Below are positions 34,163-43,317 of a DNA stretch of 64,000 nt, piece by piece; within the stretch, counting starts at the first letter, position 1; each line of letters begins with the position of its first letter. Made by a program: the position numbers and the translations under genes. Below the pieces are notes generated by a model. It was not told where the DNA came from and made no database searches. It worked only from the letters and a program-made list of their open reading frames with translations. The DNA lies in NCBI RefSeq assembly GCF_017916455.1, contig NZ_JAFMSY010000001.1:1-64000 (forward strand). Direction: 5' to 3'. The stretch is from Nocardioides xinjiangensis (GTDB lineage Bacteria; Actinomycetota; Actinomycetes; Propionibacteriales; Nocardioidaceae).

Positions 34163-35740
34163 TCAGTCGTCGAACGCGTTGACCACGTCGTGGTCGATCG
34201 TGGTCCTGGGCCCGGTGAACCACCGCTTGGCCGACACGTTCCACCAGATCGCGAGCACGAGCAGCGTGCCGATGGTGAGGACGGGGGCGTAGTTGACGCT
34301 GCTCCAGGCGAAGTCGTCGCTGAACGGCACGCCGGCCGGCGTGAACGGCAGGACGAAGTAGACCGAGATGATGAGGATCTCGAGCACCGCCACGAGGTTC
34401 ATCCACTTGTACTTCGCGCCGTTGTTCCAGGTGCCCGCCTCGAACGCGTCACCCAAGCGCCAGCGCAGGAAGATCGGGATCACGAAGGACAGGTAGAGCC
34501 CGATCACCGCGACCGAGACGACGGCGTAGAAGGCCACCGGCACGCCGCCGATGCTCTTGAGCGCCGGGAGCGTGATCACGATGCCGACGACCGCCACGAA
34601 CATCACGGCGTTGGCGGGGATGCGGGTGGTCTTGTTGACCCTGGACAGCCAGCGCGAGCCGGGGATCGCGCCGTCGCGGCTGAAGGCGAACGTCATCCGC
34701 GACGCGCTGGTCAGGCACGCGGTGGCGCAGAACAGCTGGCCGGCGGTGGAGATGAGCAGCACCAGGAAGTGCCATCCGTCCGGCAGCGCCTGGCCGAAGA
34801 TGACGTCCACCGCCCCGAAGCCCTCGCTGACGCCCTGCGGGTCCTGCACGGCGAAGAGGAACGCCAGCAGGAGCACGTAGCCGCCGATCGCGGAGTAGAA
34901 GATCGAGCGCCAGATGCCCTTCGCCGCCCCCTCCGCCGCGCCCTGGGTCTCCTCGGAGAGGTGGGCGGAGGCGTCGAAGCCGGTGATCGTGTACTGGGTG
35001 AGCAGGAAGCCCAGCGGCAGCACCAGGAACCAGTAGGCACCGTTGCTGAAGCCGGAGTTGTTGATGCGCTCGGTGAAGACGAAGTCGAGGCTCTGGTGGG
35101 TGGGCGGGACGATGATCAGCACCGCGATGACGATCGCCGCTCCGGCGACGTGCCACCACACCGAGATGTTGTTGATGACCGCGAGCAGGTGGCCGCTGAA
35201 GATGTTGAGCACCGAGGCGAGCACGAGGATCGCCACGAAGAGCAGGAACACCCGGGTCAGCGAGTAGCTCTCGGCCCAGTCGGTGCTGATCGTGCTGATG
35301 GTCAGGTCGAGGAACGTCGCGGCGCCGTACGCCACGCTCGCCGTGACCGCCAGCAGCCCGATGAGGTTGAGCCACCCGGAGAAGAACCCGGCCGCCGGGC
35401 CGCCCAGCTTGGCCGCCCACCAGTAGATGCCGCCCGAGGTGGGATAGGCGGAGACCAGCTCGCTGAGCGTGAAGCCGATGATGAGGATGAACGCCGAGAT
35501 GATCGGCCAGCCCCACGAGATGGCGATGGGCCCGCCGTTGTTCCACGCCTGGCCGAAGGTCGTGAAGCACCCGGCCAGGATCGAGATGATGGAGAACGAG
35601 ATCGCGAAGTTGGAGAAGCTCGACCAGCTCCGGCTCAGCTCCTGGGAGTAGCCCAGCTTGGCGAGATGCTTCTCGTCGTCGGTCAGCTCGCGCTCTCGGG
35701 CGGTCTCTCCTGCGGATCCAGCAGCGGACTCAGCGGACAT
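34163..35740 (-). CDS. APC-family amino acid/amine permease
   Basis: 525-aa transporter with twelve or so membrane segments. Opening region ELSRSWSSFSNFAISFSIIS is typical of the GABA/choline-type APC subgroup, with ELVSAYPTSGGIYWWAAKLG and ITGFDASAHLSEET in the substrate-binding helices. Divergent from the GntR gene and next to the ligase cluster, so probably imports the amine that cluster degrades. SD GAGGTG precedes the ATG. Substrate inferred. Confidence 0.88.
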   Translation of the reverse strand: MSAESAAGSAGETARERELTDDEKHLAKLGYSQELSRSWSSFSNFAISFSIISILAGCFTTFGQAWNNGGPIAISWGWPIISAFILIIGFTLSELVSAYPTSGGIYWWAAKLGGPAAGFFSGWLNLIGLLAVTASVAYGAATFLDLTISTISTDWAESYSLTRVFLLFVAILVLASVLNIFSGHLLAVINNISVWWHVAGAAIVIAVLIIVPPTHQSLDFVFTERINNSGFSNGAYWFLVLPLGFLLTQYTITGFDASAHLSEETQGAAEGAAKGIWRSIFYSAIGGYVLLLAFLFAVQDPQGVSEGFGAVDVIFGQALPDGWHFLVLLISTAGQLFCATACLTSASRMTFAFSRDGAIPGSRWLSRVNKTTRIPANAVMFVAVVGIVITLPALKSIGGVPVAFYAVVSVAVIGLYLSFVIPIFLRWRLGDAFEAGTWNNGAKYKWMNLVAVLEILIISVYFVLPFTPAGVPFSDDFAWSSVNYAPVLTIGTLLVLAIWWNVSAKRWFTGPRTTIDHDVVNAFDD

Positions 35741-35830
35741 GGGCACACCTCTCGGGGCGTCGTCGGGTGCTCGGCACCGTAGACCCGGCCGCACCCGCCG
35801 TAAAGGGCCTCGCGGAGAACAGTCGAAAAT

Positions 35831-35877
35831 TGGTATGAACTCCGACCATTGACCTGGACCCCGGACGTGCCCAGACT
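35831..35877 (+). promoter_or_regulatory. gntR promoter with possible operator
   Basis: -35 TTGACC (35849-35854), 17-nt spacer and CAGACT (35872-35877), which ends 7 nt before the regulator ATG. A TGGT-N10-ACCA inverted half-site pair (35831-35848) abuts the -35 and could bind a GntR/FadR-type dimer. The divergent permease gene shares this 144-bp gap. Confidence 0.45.
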
Positions 35878-35884
35878 GGCCCGC

Positions 35885-36619
35885 ATGACCGCGCAGCCGC
35901 ACGAGCACCTCACCGCGGCGGTGCTCCGGCCGGTGCGCGGGCACCACGCGTTCGAGGGCTGCGTCGAGCAGCTCGCCACGGCCATCCGCCTCGGCGTCTA
36001 CCCGGTGGGCAGCGTGCTGCCGCCCGAGCGGGAGCTCGCCGAGCGGCTCGCCGTCAGCCGGGCGACGCTCCGCGAGGCCATCGCCGCGTTGCGCCAGGCG
36101 GGCCTCGTCGAGACCCGGCGCGGCCGCGGGGGCGGCTCGACGGTGACCTCGCAGGCCCGCGCCCGGATCCGCGGCGGGCTGTCCCGGCTGTCCGCCGCCA
36201 CGAAGTCCGAGTGGCTCGACGCGCTGGAGTTCCGGCGGGTCGTGGAGCCGGGCGCCGCGCACCTCGCCGCGAGCCACGAGCTCGCCGACCCCGACCGTGA
36301 GCGGCTCACGGCGACGGAGGCGGCGGTGCACGACGCGGCCGGGAAGCGCGCCCACCGGCAGGCCGACTCGCGGCTGCACCTCACGATCGCCGCGCTCAGC
36401 GGCTCGGCCCGCCTCCAGGAGGCGGTCACGTCGGTGCAGTCCACGCTCGACACGATGCTGGCCGCCATTCCCGCGCTCGACACCAACATCGGGCACTCGC
36501 ACCACCAGCACCGGCTCATCTGCACGGCCATCCTCAACGGGCGCGCCGAGCGCGCCCGGAAGGTGATGGAGGACCACTGCGACGACACGGCCGCGCTGCT
36601 GCGCGGCCTGCTCGTCTGA
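35885..36619 (+). CDS. FadR-subfamily GntR transcriptional regulator
   Basis: 244 aa. N-terminal winged helix (GSVLPPERELAERLAVSRATLREAIAALRQ...) and C-terminal FCD effector domain (ALEFRRVVEPGAAHLAA, HSHHQHRLICTAILNGRAE) whose His residues bind metal/ligand. Transcribed with the ligase gene 29 nt downstream; likely controls the permease and catabolic genes in response to the amine or an intermediate. ATG at 35885 is the first codon compatible with the promoter. Confidence 0.9.
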   Translation: MTAQPHEHLTAAVLRPVRGHHAFEGCVEQLATAIRLGVYPVGSVLPPERELAERLAVSRATLREAIAALRQAGLVETRRGRGGGSTVTSQARARIRGGLSRLSAATKSEWLDALEFRRVVEPGAAHLAASHELADPDRERLTATEAAVHDAAGKRAHRQADSRLHLTIAALSGSARLQEAVTSVQSTLDTMLAAIPALDTNIGHSHHQHRLICTAILNGRAERARKVMEDHCDDTAALLRGLLV

Positions 36620-36648
36620 CCGGCACCGCCGCCCCCACAGGAGACCAC

Positions 36649-38016
36649 GTGAGCACACGCAACGACCGGCACCTCAGCATGGACGACCTGCGCCGACGCA
36701 TCGAGGCCGGCGACGTCGACACCGTCGTGGTCGCCTTCACCGACATGCAGGGCCGGCTGCAGGGCAAGCGGCTGCACGGGCGGTACTTCCTCGACCACGT
36801 CGTGGGCCACGGCACCGAGGGCTGCAACTACCTGCTGGCCGTGGACGTCGACATGAACACCGTCGACGGCTACGCGATGACGTCGTGGGAGCAGGGCTAC
36901 GGCGACATGGAGCTCGTCATGGACGAGCGGACGATCCGGCTGCTCCCGTGGCTGCCGGCGACCGCGATGGTCCAGTGCGACCTCGAGTGGGCCGACCACC
37001 GGCCGGTGTCGGCGAGCCCGCGGGCGATCCTGCGTGCGCAGCTCGCGCGGCTCGAGGAGCGCGGCCTGGTCGCGATGGCGGGCACCGAGCTGGAGTTCGT
37101 CATCCACGAGGACACCTACGAGGAGGCGCGCCTCAAGGGCTACCGCGACCTCGTGCCCGCCAACCAGTACAACATCGACTACTCGATCCTCGGCACCACG
37201 CGGGTCGAGCCGCTGCTGCGCGACATCCGCAACCACATGTACGCCGCGGGGCTCGACGTGGAGGGCGCCAAGGGCGAGTGCAACTTCGGCCAGCACGAGA
37301 TCGGCTTCCTGTTCGACGACGCGCTGACCACGGCCGACAACCACGTCGTCTACAAGAACGCCGCGAAGGAGATCGCCGCCCAGCACGGCAAGTCGATCAC
37401 GTTCATGGCCAAGCCCAACCAGCGCGAGGGCAGCTCGTGCCACATCCACCTGTCGCTGCGCGGGGCCGACGGGGACCTCGTGTTCTGGGACGACGCCCGA
37501 GACGCGCGTACGCCGCTCTACGACAGGTTCGTCGCAGGCGTGCTGGCCACCGCCGCGGACTTCGCCCTGTTCTTCGCGCCCAACATCAACTCCTACAAGC
37601 GCTTCGCCGACGGCTCGTTCGCACCCACCACCCTCGCGTGGGGCCTCGACAACCGCACGTGTGCCGTGCGCCTGGTCGGGCGCGGCGCCGGCGCGCGGAT
37701 GGAGAACCGCATCCCCGGAGCCGACGCGAATCCCTACCTCGCGCTGGCGGCGATGATCGCCGGCGGGCTGCACGGCATCGACCACGAGCTCGAGCTCGAG
37801 CCCGAGCTCACCGGCAACGCCTACGCCTCCGACCGGCCGCGCGTGCCGAGCACCATGGGTGCCGCACGTGAGCGGTTCCACACCTCCGAGGTGACCCGGG
37901 CGACCCTGGGCGACGACGTCGTCGACCACTACGCCAACATGGCCGACGTCGAGCTGGCGGCCTACAACGCCGCCGTCACCGACTGGGAGCTCGTCCGCGG
38001 GTTCGAGCGGCTCTGA
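36649..38016 (+). CDS. Glutamine-synthetase-like gamma-glutamylamine ligase
   Basis: 455-aa GS-fold ATP-dependent ligase. AGTELEFVIHEDTYEEA, GECNFGQHEIGF, KPNQREGSSCHIHLSLRG and RLVGRGAGARMENRIPGADA are the metal/glutamate and nucleotide sites. GlnA adenylylation features are absent. Relatives are PuuA, Streptomyces GlnA3 (polyamines) and GlnA4 (ethanolamine) and Pseudomonas IpuC. The cluster (permease, ALDH, SDR, hydrolase) supports amine glutamylation rather than ammonia assimilation. GTG start with SD AGGAG. Confidence 0.88.
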   Translation: MSTRNDRHLSMDDLRRRIEAGDVDTVVVAFTDMQGRLQGKRLHGRYFLDHVVGHGTEGCNYLLAVDVDMNTVDGYAMTSWEQGYGDMELVMDERTIRLLPWLPATAMVQCDLEWADHRPVSASPRAILRAQLARLEERGLVAMAGTELEFVIHEDTYEEARLKGYRDLVPANQYNIDYSILGTTRVEPLLRDIRNHMYAAGLDVEGAKGECNFGQHEIGFLFDDALTTADNHVVYKNAAKEIAAQHGKSITFMAKPNQREGSSCHIHLSLRGADGDLVFWDDARDARTPLYDRFVAGVLATAADFALFFAPNINSYKRFADGSFAPTTLAWGLDNRTCAVRLVGRGAGARMENRIPGADANPYLALAAMIAGGLHGIDHELELEPELTGNAYASDRPRVPSTMGAARERFHTSEVTRATLGDDVVDHYANMADVELAAYNAAVTDWELVRGFERL

Positions 38017-38036
38017 GGAAGGCACCGGACACAGAC

Positions 38037-39389
38037 ATGAGCACGCTGATCAACCCCGCCACGGGCGTCGAGATCGACGCCTCCCCCGCCTCCGCGACGC
38101 TCGAGGAGGCCGACGCCGCGATCGAGCGGGCCGCCGACGCCTTCGCGGCCTGGCGCGACGTCGCGCCGGGCGAGCGCGCGCGGCTGCTGCGCACCTTCGC
38201 CGCCGTCGTCGACGAGCACCTCGAGGAGCTCGCCCGGCTCGAGGTCCTCAACGCCGGCCACACGATCGGCAACGCCCGCTGGGAGGCCGGCAACGTCCGC
38301 GACTGCCTGAACTACTACTCGGCTGCGCCGGAGCGGCTCTTCGGCCGGCAGATCCCGGTGCCGGGCGGCACCGACATCACGTTCCACGAGCCGCTGGGCG
38401 TGGTGGGCGTCATCGTGCCCTGGAACTTCCCGATGCCGATCGCGGCCTGGGGCTTCGCCCCCGCGCTCGCGGCCGGCAACACGGTCGTGCTGAAGCCGGC
38501 GGAGCTGACACCGCTGACCGCGATGCGGATTGGCGAGCTCGCGCTGGAGGCGGGCCTGCCCGAGGGCGTCCTCACCGTCGTCCCCGGCAAGGGCTCCGTC
38601 GTGGGCGAGCGCTTCGTCACCCACCCGCTGGTGCGCAAGGTCTGCTTCACCGGCTCCACGGCCGTCGGCAAGCAGATCATGGCCGGCTGCGCCGACCAGG
38701 TGAAGCGGGTGACCCTCGAGCTCGGCGGCAAGAGCGCGAACATCGTCTTCGCCGACGCCGACGTGGCCGCGGCCGCCGCGAGCGCGCCGTACGCCGTGTT
38801 CGACAACGCCGGGCAGGACTGCTGCGCGCGGTCGCGCATCCTCGTGCAGCGCGCGGCGTACGACGAGTTCGTCGGGCGGCTCGAGACCGCCGTCAAGGCC
38901 CTGCGCGTGCTCGACCCGGCCGACGAGCAGAGCGAGATGGGCCCGCTGGTCTCCGCGGGCCAGCGCGACGCCGTGCGGTCCTACGTCGAGGGCGCCAGCG
39001 TCGCGTTCACCGGCACCGCGCCCGACGGCCCCGGGTGGTGGCTGCCGCCGACGGTGGTCGAGTCGCGCGACACCGGCGAGGCGGTGTGGCGCGAGGAGGT
39101 CTTCGGCCCGGTGGTCGCGGTGATGGCCTTCGACGACGAGGAGGAGGCCGTGGCGCTGGCCAACGACACCGAGTACGGCCTGTCCGGCTCGATCTTCACC
39201 TCCGACGTCGGCCGGGCGCTGCGGGTCGCCCGCGCCGTCGAGGCCGGCAACCTGTCGGTCAACAGCCACTCCTCGGTGCGCTACTGGACGCCGTTCGGCG
39301 GCTACAAGCAGTCCGGACTCGGCCGCGAGCTCGGGCCGGACGCGCCCGACGCGTTCACCGAGGAGAAGAACGTCTTCATCGCGCACTGA
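38037..39389 (+). CDS. NAD(P)-dependent aldehyde dehydrogenase
   Basis: 450-aa ALDH superfamily enzyme. VGVIVPWNFPMPIAAWGFAP, LKPAELTPLTAMRIGELALE, FTGSTAVGKQIM, catalytic Glu in TLELGGKSANIVFAD and catalytic Cys in NAGQDCCARSRI. Similar to betaine- and gamma-glutamyl-gamma-aminobutyraldehyde dehydrogenases; in context oxidises a gamma-glutamyl-aminoaldehyde. Twenty nt after the ligase. Confidence 0.9.
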   Translation: MSTLINPATGVEIDASPASATLEEADAAIERAADAFAAWRDVAPGERARLLRTFAAVVDEHLEELARLEVLNAGHTIGNARWEAGNVRDCLNYYSAAPERLFGRQIPVPGGTDITFHEPLGVVGVIVPWNFPMPIAAWGFAPALAAGNTVVLKPAELTPLTAMRIGELALEAGLPEGVLTVVPGKGSVVGERFVTHPLVRKVCFTGSTAVGKQIMAGCADQVKRVTLELGGKSANIVFADADVAAAAASAPYAVFDNAGQDCCARSRILVQRAAYDEFVGRLETAVKALRVLDPADEQSEMGPLVSAGQRDAVRSYVEGASVAFTGTAPDGPGWWLPPTVVESRDTGEAVWREEVFGPVVAVMAFDDEEEAVALANDTEYGLSGSIFTSDVGRALRVARAVEAGNLSVNSHSSVRYWTPFGGYKQSGLGRELGPDAPDAFTEEKNVFIAH

Positions 39390-39432
39390 GACCACGCGCG
39401 ACCCCCTGATCGGCACCACGAGAGGAACAGGC

Positions 39433-40212
39433 ATGGCAGGACGCATCGAGGGCCGCACGGCAGTCGTCACCGGCGGGTGCAGCGGCATCGGGCTGGCGAC
39501 CGTGCGGCGCTTCGTCGAGGAGGGCGCGCGCGTCGTCGTCGGCGACATCGACGACGCCGCCGGGGAGGCGCTCGCCGCGGAGCTCGGCGGGCCCGACGCG
39601 GTGACGTACGTGCACGTCGACGTGACCTCCAAGGAGCAGGTCGACGCGCTGTTCCGGACGGCCAAGGACACCTACGGCTCGGTCGACATCGCGTTCAACA
39701 ACGCCGGCATCTCGCCGCCGGAGGACGACTCGATCCTCGACACCGACCTCGACGCCTGGCGGCGCGTGCAGGAGGTCAACCTCACCAGCGTCTACCTGTG
39801 CTGCAAGGCGGCCCTGCCCTACATGCTCGAGCAGAAGCGGGGGTCGATCATCAACACCGCGTCGTTCGTCGCGGTCATGGGCGCGGCCACGTCGCAGATC
39901 TCCTACTCCGCGTCCAAGGGCGGTGTGCTGTCGATGTCGCGCGAGCTCGGGGTGCAGTTCGCGCGCGAGGGGGTGCGGGTCAACGCGCTCTGCCCGGGCC
40001 CGGTCAACACGCCGCTGCTGAAGGAGCTGTTCGCCAGCGACGCCGAGCGGGCGGCCCGCCGGCTGGTGCACGTGCCGATGGGCCGGTTCGGCGAGCCCGA
40101 GGAGATGGCCAACGCCGTGCTCTTCCTCGCCTCGGACGAGTCGAGCTTCATGACCGCCAACACCTTCCTGGTCGACGGCGGCATCTCCGGCGCCTACGTC
40201 ACGCCGCTCTGA
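39433..40212 (+). CDS. Short-chain dehydrogenase/reductase
   Basis: 259-aa classical SDR. Cofactor motif TGGCSGIG (residues 13-20) with Asp at the end of strand 2 (GDID, favouring NAD), NNAG at 89-92, and catalytic S144, Y158, K162 (YSASK). C-terminus ends in VDGGISGAYVTPL. In this operon it is the only visible enzyme that could oxidise the glutamylated amine-side carbon, which would require an alcohol. SD GAGAGGAAC upstream. Confidence 0.9.
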   Translation: MAGRIEGRTAVVTGGCSGIGLATVRRFVEEGARVVVGDIDDAAGEALAAELGGPDAVTYVHVDVTSKEQVDALFRTAKDTYGSVDIAFNNAGISPPEDDSILDTDLDAWRRVQEVNLTSVYLCCKAALPYMLEQKRGSIINTASFVAVMGAATSQISYSASKGGVLSMSRELGVQFAREGVRVNALCPGPVNTPLLKELFASDAERAARRLVHVPMGRFGEPEEMANAVLFLASDESSFMTANTFLVDGGISGAYVTPL

Positions 40213-40215
40213 GCC

Positions 40216-40938
40216 GTGCCCGCCGACGCGCCCCTCGTCGGGCTCACGACCTACCGCCAGCAGGCCTCCTGGGGGGTCTGGGACACCCGCGCCGACCTCC
40301 TGCCGACGGAGTACGCCGTCGCGGTGGAGCTGGCCGGCGGGGTGCCCGTGCTGCTGCCGCCGGTCGCGCTGCCGGAGGCGGCCGGCCGCGTGGTGTCGCG
40401 CCTCGACGCGCTCGTCGTCTCGGGCGGCGCCGACGTCGACCCGGCGAGGTACGGCGCCGAGCCGCACCCGCGGACGGCGGCGTGGCAGCCGGACCGGGAC
40501 GACTGGGAGCTGGCCCTGCTGGGCGCCGCCGCGGAGGCCGGGCTGCCGGTGCTCGGGATCTGCCGCGGCATGCAGCTCATGGCGGTCCACGCCGGCGGGA
40601 CGCTGCACCAGCACGTGCCCGACCTGGTGGGCCACGACACCCACTCCCCCGGCGGTGACGCCTACGGCGACGTCGCGGTGACCACCGAACCGGGGTCGCG
40701 GCTCGCCGGCCTCGTCGGGCGCGAGCTGGAGGTCGGCTGCCACCACCACCAGTCGGTCGCCAGCCACCCCGGCTTCACGGCCGTGGCGCGGTCGGCGGAC
40801 GGGACGCTGGAGGCGATGGAGGCCACCGGCGAGCGCTTCTGCCTCGCGGTGCAGTGGCACCCCGAGACGCGGGTGGAGGTGGGCCTGATGGCCGGGCTCG
40901 TGGCCGCCGCGCGGGAGCACGCAGCCCGTCAGCCGTGA
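40216..40938 (+). CDS. Class I glutamine amidotransferase-like hydrolase (PuuD family)
   Basis: 240 aa from GTG. Nucleophile C116 in PVLGICRGMQLMAV, oxyanion/His block LAVQWHPETR; DYR-like start VGLTTYRQQASWGVWDTRAD and SGGADVDPARYG match gamma-glutamyl-GABA hydrolases. It would release glutamate from the oxidised gamma-glutamyl intermediate. Start only 3 nt after the SDR stop; its 3' end overlaps the convergent vanZ-like gene by 10 bp. Confidence 0.88.
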   Translation: MPADAPLVGLTTYRQQASWGVWDTRADLLPTEYAVAVELAGGVPVLLPPVALPEAAGRVVSRLDALVVSGGADVDPARYGAEPHPRTAAWQPDRDDWELALLGAAAEAGLPVLGICRGMQLMAVHAGGTLHQHVPDLVGHDTHSPGGDAYGDVAVTTEPGSRLAGLVGRELEVGCHHHQSVASHPGFTAVARSADGTLEAMEATGERFCLAVQWHPETRVEVGLMAGLVAAAREHAARQP

Positions 40939-41384
40939 CGCGCCCGCTGCCGACGTCGGCGCACCGCGGCCGGCCAGGTGAGCACCATCGCGAGGACGAT
41001 GCCGGCGAACATGCCGATCGAGTTCGCCGCGACGTCGCGCGGGTCTGACACGCGGCCCGGGACCTGGCGCTGGATGCCCTCGATCATCGACGTCAGCACG
41101 ATGCCGGCGGCCAGCGCGACGAGCCAGAGCCGGGTGCCGACGAGGAGCAGCACGAACATCCCCAGCGGGACGAACAGGCCGATGTTGGCGAGGAACTCGA
41201 CCCGCTCCACGCTCAGCCGGCTCGTCAGCGGGTCGAGGTCGGGGTAGCGCTGCAGCCGCGCCAGCACGCGGGCGGCCAGGCGTTGGTAGTCCGGCTGGGA
41301 CCCCGCGGGCGTCAGCGTGACCAGCCCGACGAAACCGAGGTAGAGCAGCGTCAGCAGGCTGAGGAACGGGTGGCGGTGCAGCAC
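40929..41384 (-). CDS. VanZ-family membrane protein
   Basis: 151 aa with about four helices; SVERVEFLANIGLFVPLGMF, LVALAAGIVLTSMIEGIQRQ and VSDPRDVAANSIGMFAGIVL are the VanZ core (the N-E...R-D-P-D/R-N pattern). Possible phosphoglycan or teicoplanin-resistance-like role; unproven. GTG at 41384 chosen; an in-frame ATG at 41431 would overlap the divergent polymerase start. Confidence 0.8.
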   Translation of the reverse strand: MLHRHPFLSLLTLLYLGFVGLVTLTPAGSQPDYQRLAARVLARLQRYPDLDPLTSRLSVERVEFLANIGLFVPLGMFVLLLVGTRLWLVALAAGIVLTSMIEGIQRQVPGRVSDPRDVAANSIGMFAGIVLAMVLTWPAAVRRRRQRARHG

Positions 41385-41430
41385 GCGCCCATCATCCCCG
41401 CCGTCGCAGTCGTGCGAGAGGCTGTCCCCC

Positions 41431-43146
41431 ATGACCCGCCTCCAGCTCTCCCGCCTGCCGGGCGAGCGGGTGCTGGTCACCGGGGACGGACCCGCCGAGA
41501 CGCTTCCCGCCGCCGCGCTCGCGGCGTACGTCCGCGAGCGCGAGGCCGGGCCGACGCGGCACCGCTGGGTATGGGACGACACGGCTCGCTGGTATCCGCC
41601 GCTGCTGAAGGCGGGCGTGCGGGTGGAGCGCTGCCACGACCTGCGGCTCTGCCACCGGCTCCTCGCCCGGGCGCCGGCCGTCGACGACGTCCTGCTCCGG
41701 GGCGAGGACTCCGAGATCTGGGACCGGCTGCGTCCGGCCGCGCCGAGCGACCCGGTGCTGTTCACCGCGCACGACGCGGCCGACCACCTGCGCGCCGACC
41801 TCGAGGACGCACGACAGGTCGCCGCCGTCGCTGCGTCCCCCGAGGCCGCCCGGCTCACCCTCCTGCTGGCAGCCGAGTCGTCCGGCGCGCTGGCGGCCGC
41901 CGAGATGACGTACGCCGGGGTGCCGTGGCGGGTCGACGTCCACGAGGCCCTGCTCGCCGAGCGGCTCGGGCCACGACCGCCACGCGGTGCCCCGCCGCGG
42001 CTGCTGGCGGAGTGCGCGGACGAGGTGCGCCGCCTGCTCGACGCGCCGGGCCTCAACCCCGAGTCCCGCCCCGACCTCCTCGCCGCCCTGCGCCGCGCCG
42101 GCATCGACGTCCCGGACACCCGGGCCTCGACCCTGCGCCGGGTGGCGCACCCGGCGATCGAGCCCCTGCTGCGCTACAAGAAGCTGGCCCACCTGTTCCA
42201 GACCCACGGCTGGGCCTGGATCGACGAGTGGGTCGGCGGCGGCCGGTTCCGCCCGTCCTACCAGCCCGCCGGCTCGGCCACCGGCCGATGGTCCTCCAAC
42301 GGCGGCGGGGCGCTCTCCTTCCCGGTGCAGGTGCGCTCCGCGGCCGTCGCCGACGAGGGCTGGGTCCTCGTCGTCGCCGACGTCGCCCAGCTCGAGCCGC
42401 GGGTCCTGGCCGGGATGAGCGGCGACCGCGAGCTCGCTCGCGCCGCGCGGGGCGCGGACCTCTACCAGGGGATGGTCGACGCGGGCGCCGTCGCGTCACG
42501 GCAGGACGCCAAGCTCGGCCTGCTCGGGGCGATGTACGGCGCCACGAGCGGCGAGAGCGGGCGGATGGTCGCCGGGCTGACGCGCCGCTACCCCCGGGCG
42601 TTCGGGCTGGTCGAGGAGGCCGCCCGGGCCGGTGAGCGGGGGCAGGTGGTGCGCACCCTGCTCGGGCGCGGCTGCCCGCCCCTCGGCGGGTCCTGGGACA
42701 AGTCGCCCGACGCACCGCCCGCGGACCTCGCCGACCAGGACCGGAACCGTCGGGCGTACGGCCGGTTCACCCGCAACTTCGTGGTGCAGGGCACCGGCGC
42801 GGAGTGGGCGCTGTGCTGGGTCTCCGAGCTGCGCAACCGGCTGTGGCGCCTGGGAGGCGAGGGCCCGCTCGAGACCCGGCCCCACCTCGTGTTCTTCCTC
42901 CACGACGAGGTCGTCGTCCATGCGCCCGCGAGCCTGGCGGACGCCGTGGCCGCCGAGGTCGGCGCCGCCGCGGCCGCCGCCGGCCGGCTGCTCTTCCGCG
43001 AGCTGCCCGTCGACTTCCCGCTCACGGTCTCGGTCGTGCGCTCGTACGCCGAGGCGGGCAAGCCGCATGCCGGGACTGCCGCGGACGCCGGGACCGGCGC
43101 CCGGGGTGGCCGGCGTGCCGACGGGGCACCTATCGTGGGCGAATGA
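41431..43146 (+). CDS. Compact family-A DNA polymerase (actinobacterial exonuclease/polymerase-type)
   Basis: 571 aa. The C-terminal half is a Pol I-like polymerase: ATGRWSS near residue 284, motif A VVADVAQLEPRVLAGMSGD near 313, O-helix/motif B region RQDAKLGLLGAMYGATSG, and motif C FFLHDEVVVH near 490. The N-terminal 200 residues look like a degenerate 3'-5' exonuclease domain; I cannot find the D-x-E metal pair, nor a 5' nuclease. Relatives are annotated bifunctional 3'-5' exonuclease/DNA polymerase. The replicative or repair role is unknown. Confidence 0.85.
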   Translation: MTRLQLSRLPGERVLVTGDGPAETLPAAALAAYVREREAGPTRHRWVWDDTARWYPPLLKAGVRVERCHDLRLCHRLLARAPAVDDVLLRGEDSEIWDRLRPAAPSDPVLFTAHDAADHLRADLEDARQVAAVAASPEAARLTLLLAAESSGALAAAEMTYAGVPWRVDVHEALLAERLGPRPPRGAPPRLLAECADEVRRLLDAPGLNPESRPDLLAALRRAGIDVPDTRASTLRRVAHPAIEPLLRYKKLAHLFQTHGWAWIDEWVGGGRFRPSYQPAGSATGRWSSNGGGALSFPVQVRSAAVADEGWVLVVADVAQLEPRVLAGMSGDRELARAARGADLYQGMVDAGAVASRQDAKLGLLGAMYGATSGESGRMVAGLTRRYPRAFGLVEEAARAGERGQVVRTLLGRGCPPLGGSWDKSPDAPPADLADQDRNRRAYGRFTRNFVVQGTGAEWALCWVSELRNRLWRLGGEGPLETRPHLVFFLHDEVVVHAPASLADAVAAEVGAAAAAAGRLLFRELPVDFPLTVSVVRSYAEAGKPHAGTAADAGTGARGGRRADGAPIVGE

Positions 43147-43307
43147 GCCAGGACGCGCAGCCGGTCGGCGAGCCCGACGTCATGCAGATGTTCGACAGCG
43201 ACGCGGGACCGGGACTGGCGTGCCGCGTGTGCGGGGCCCTGGTCAGTGACGCGGGGGGCTACCCACGCGCGCACTGGGACTGGCACGAGGCGTCCAACGG
43301 CGCCTGA
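43143..43307 (+). CDS. 54-aa Cys/His zinc-finger-like protein
   Basis: ATG overlaps the polymerase stop (GAATGA) and also lies 6 nt after -10 TATCGT (43131-43136), so it could be translated both by coupling and from its own leaderless mRNA. LACRVCGALVSDAGGYPRAH followed by WDWHEA gives a C-x2-C...H-x3-H pattern expected to bind zinc. Function unknown. Confidence 0.7.
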   Translation: MSQDAQPVGEPDVMQMFDSDAGPGLACRVCGALVSDAGGYPRAHWDWHEASNGA

Positions 43308-43317
43308 GCCGCCGGCG

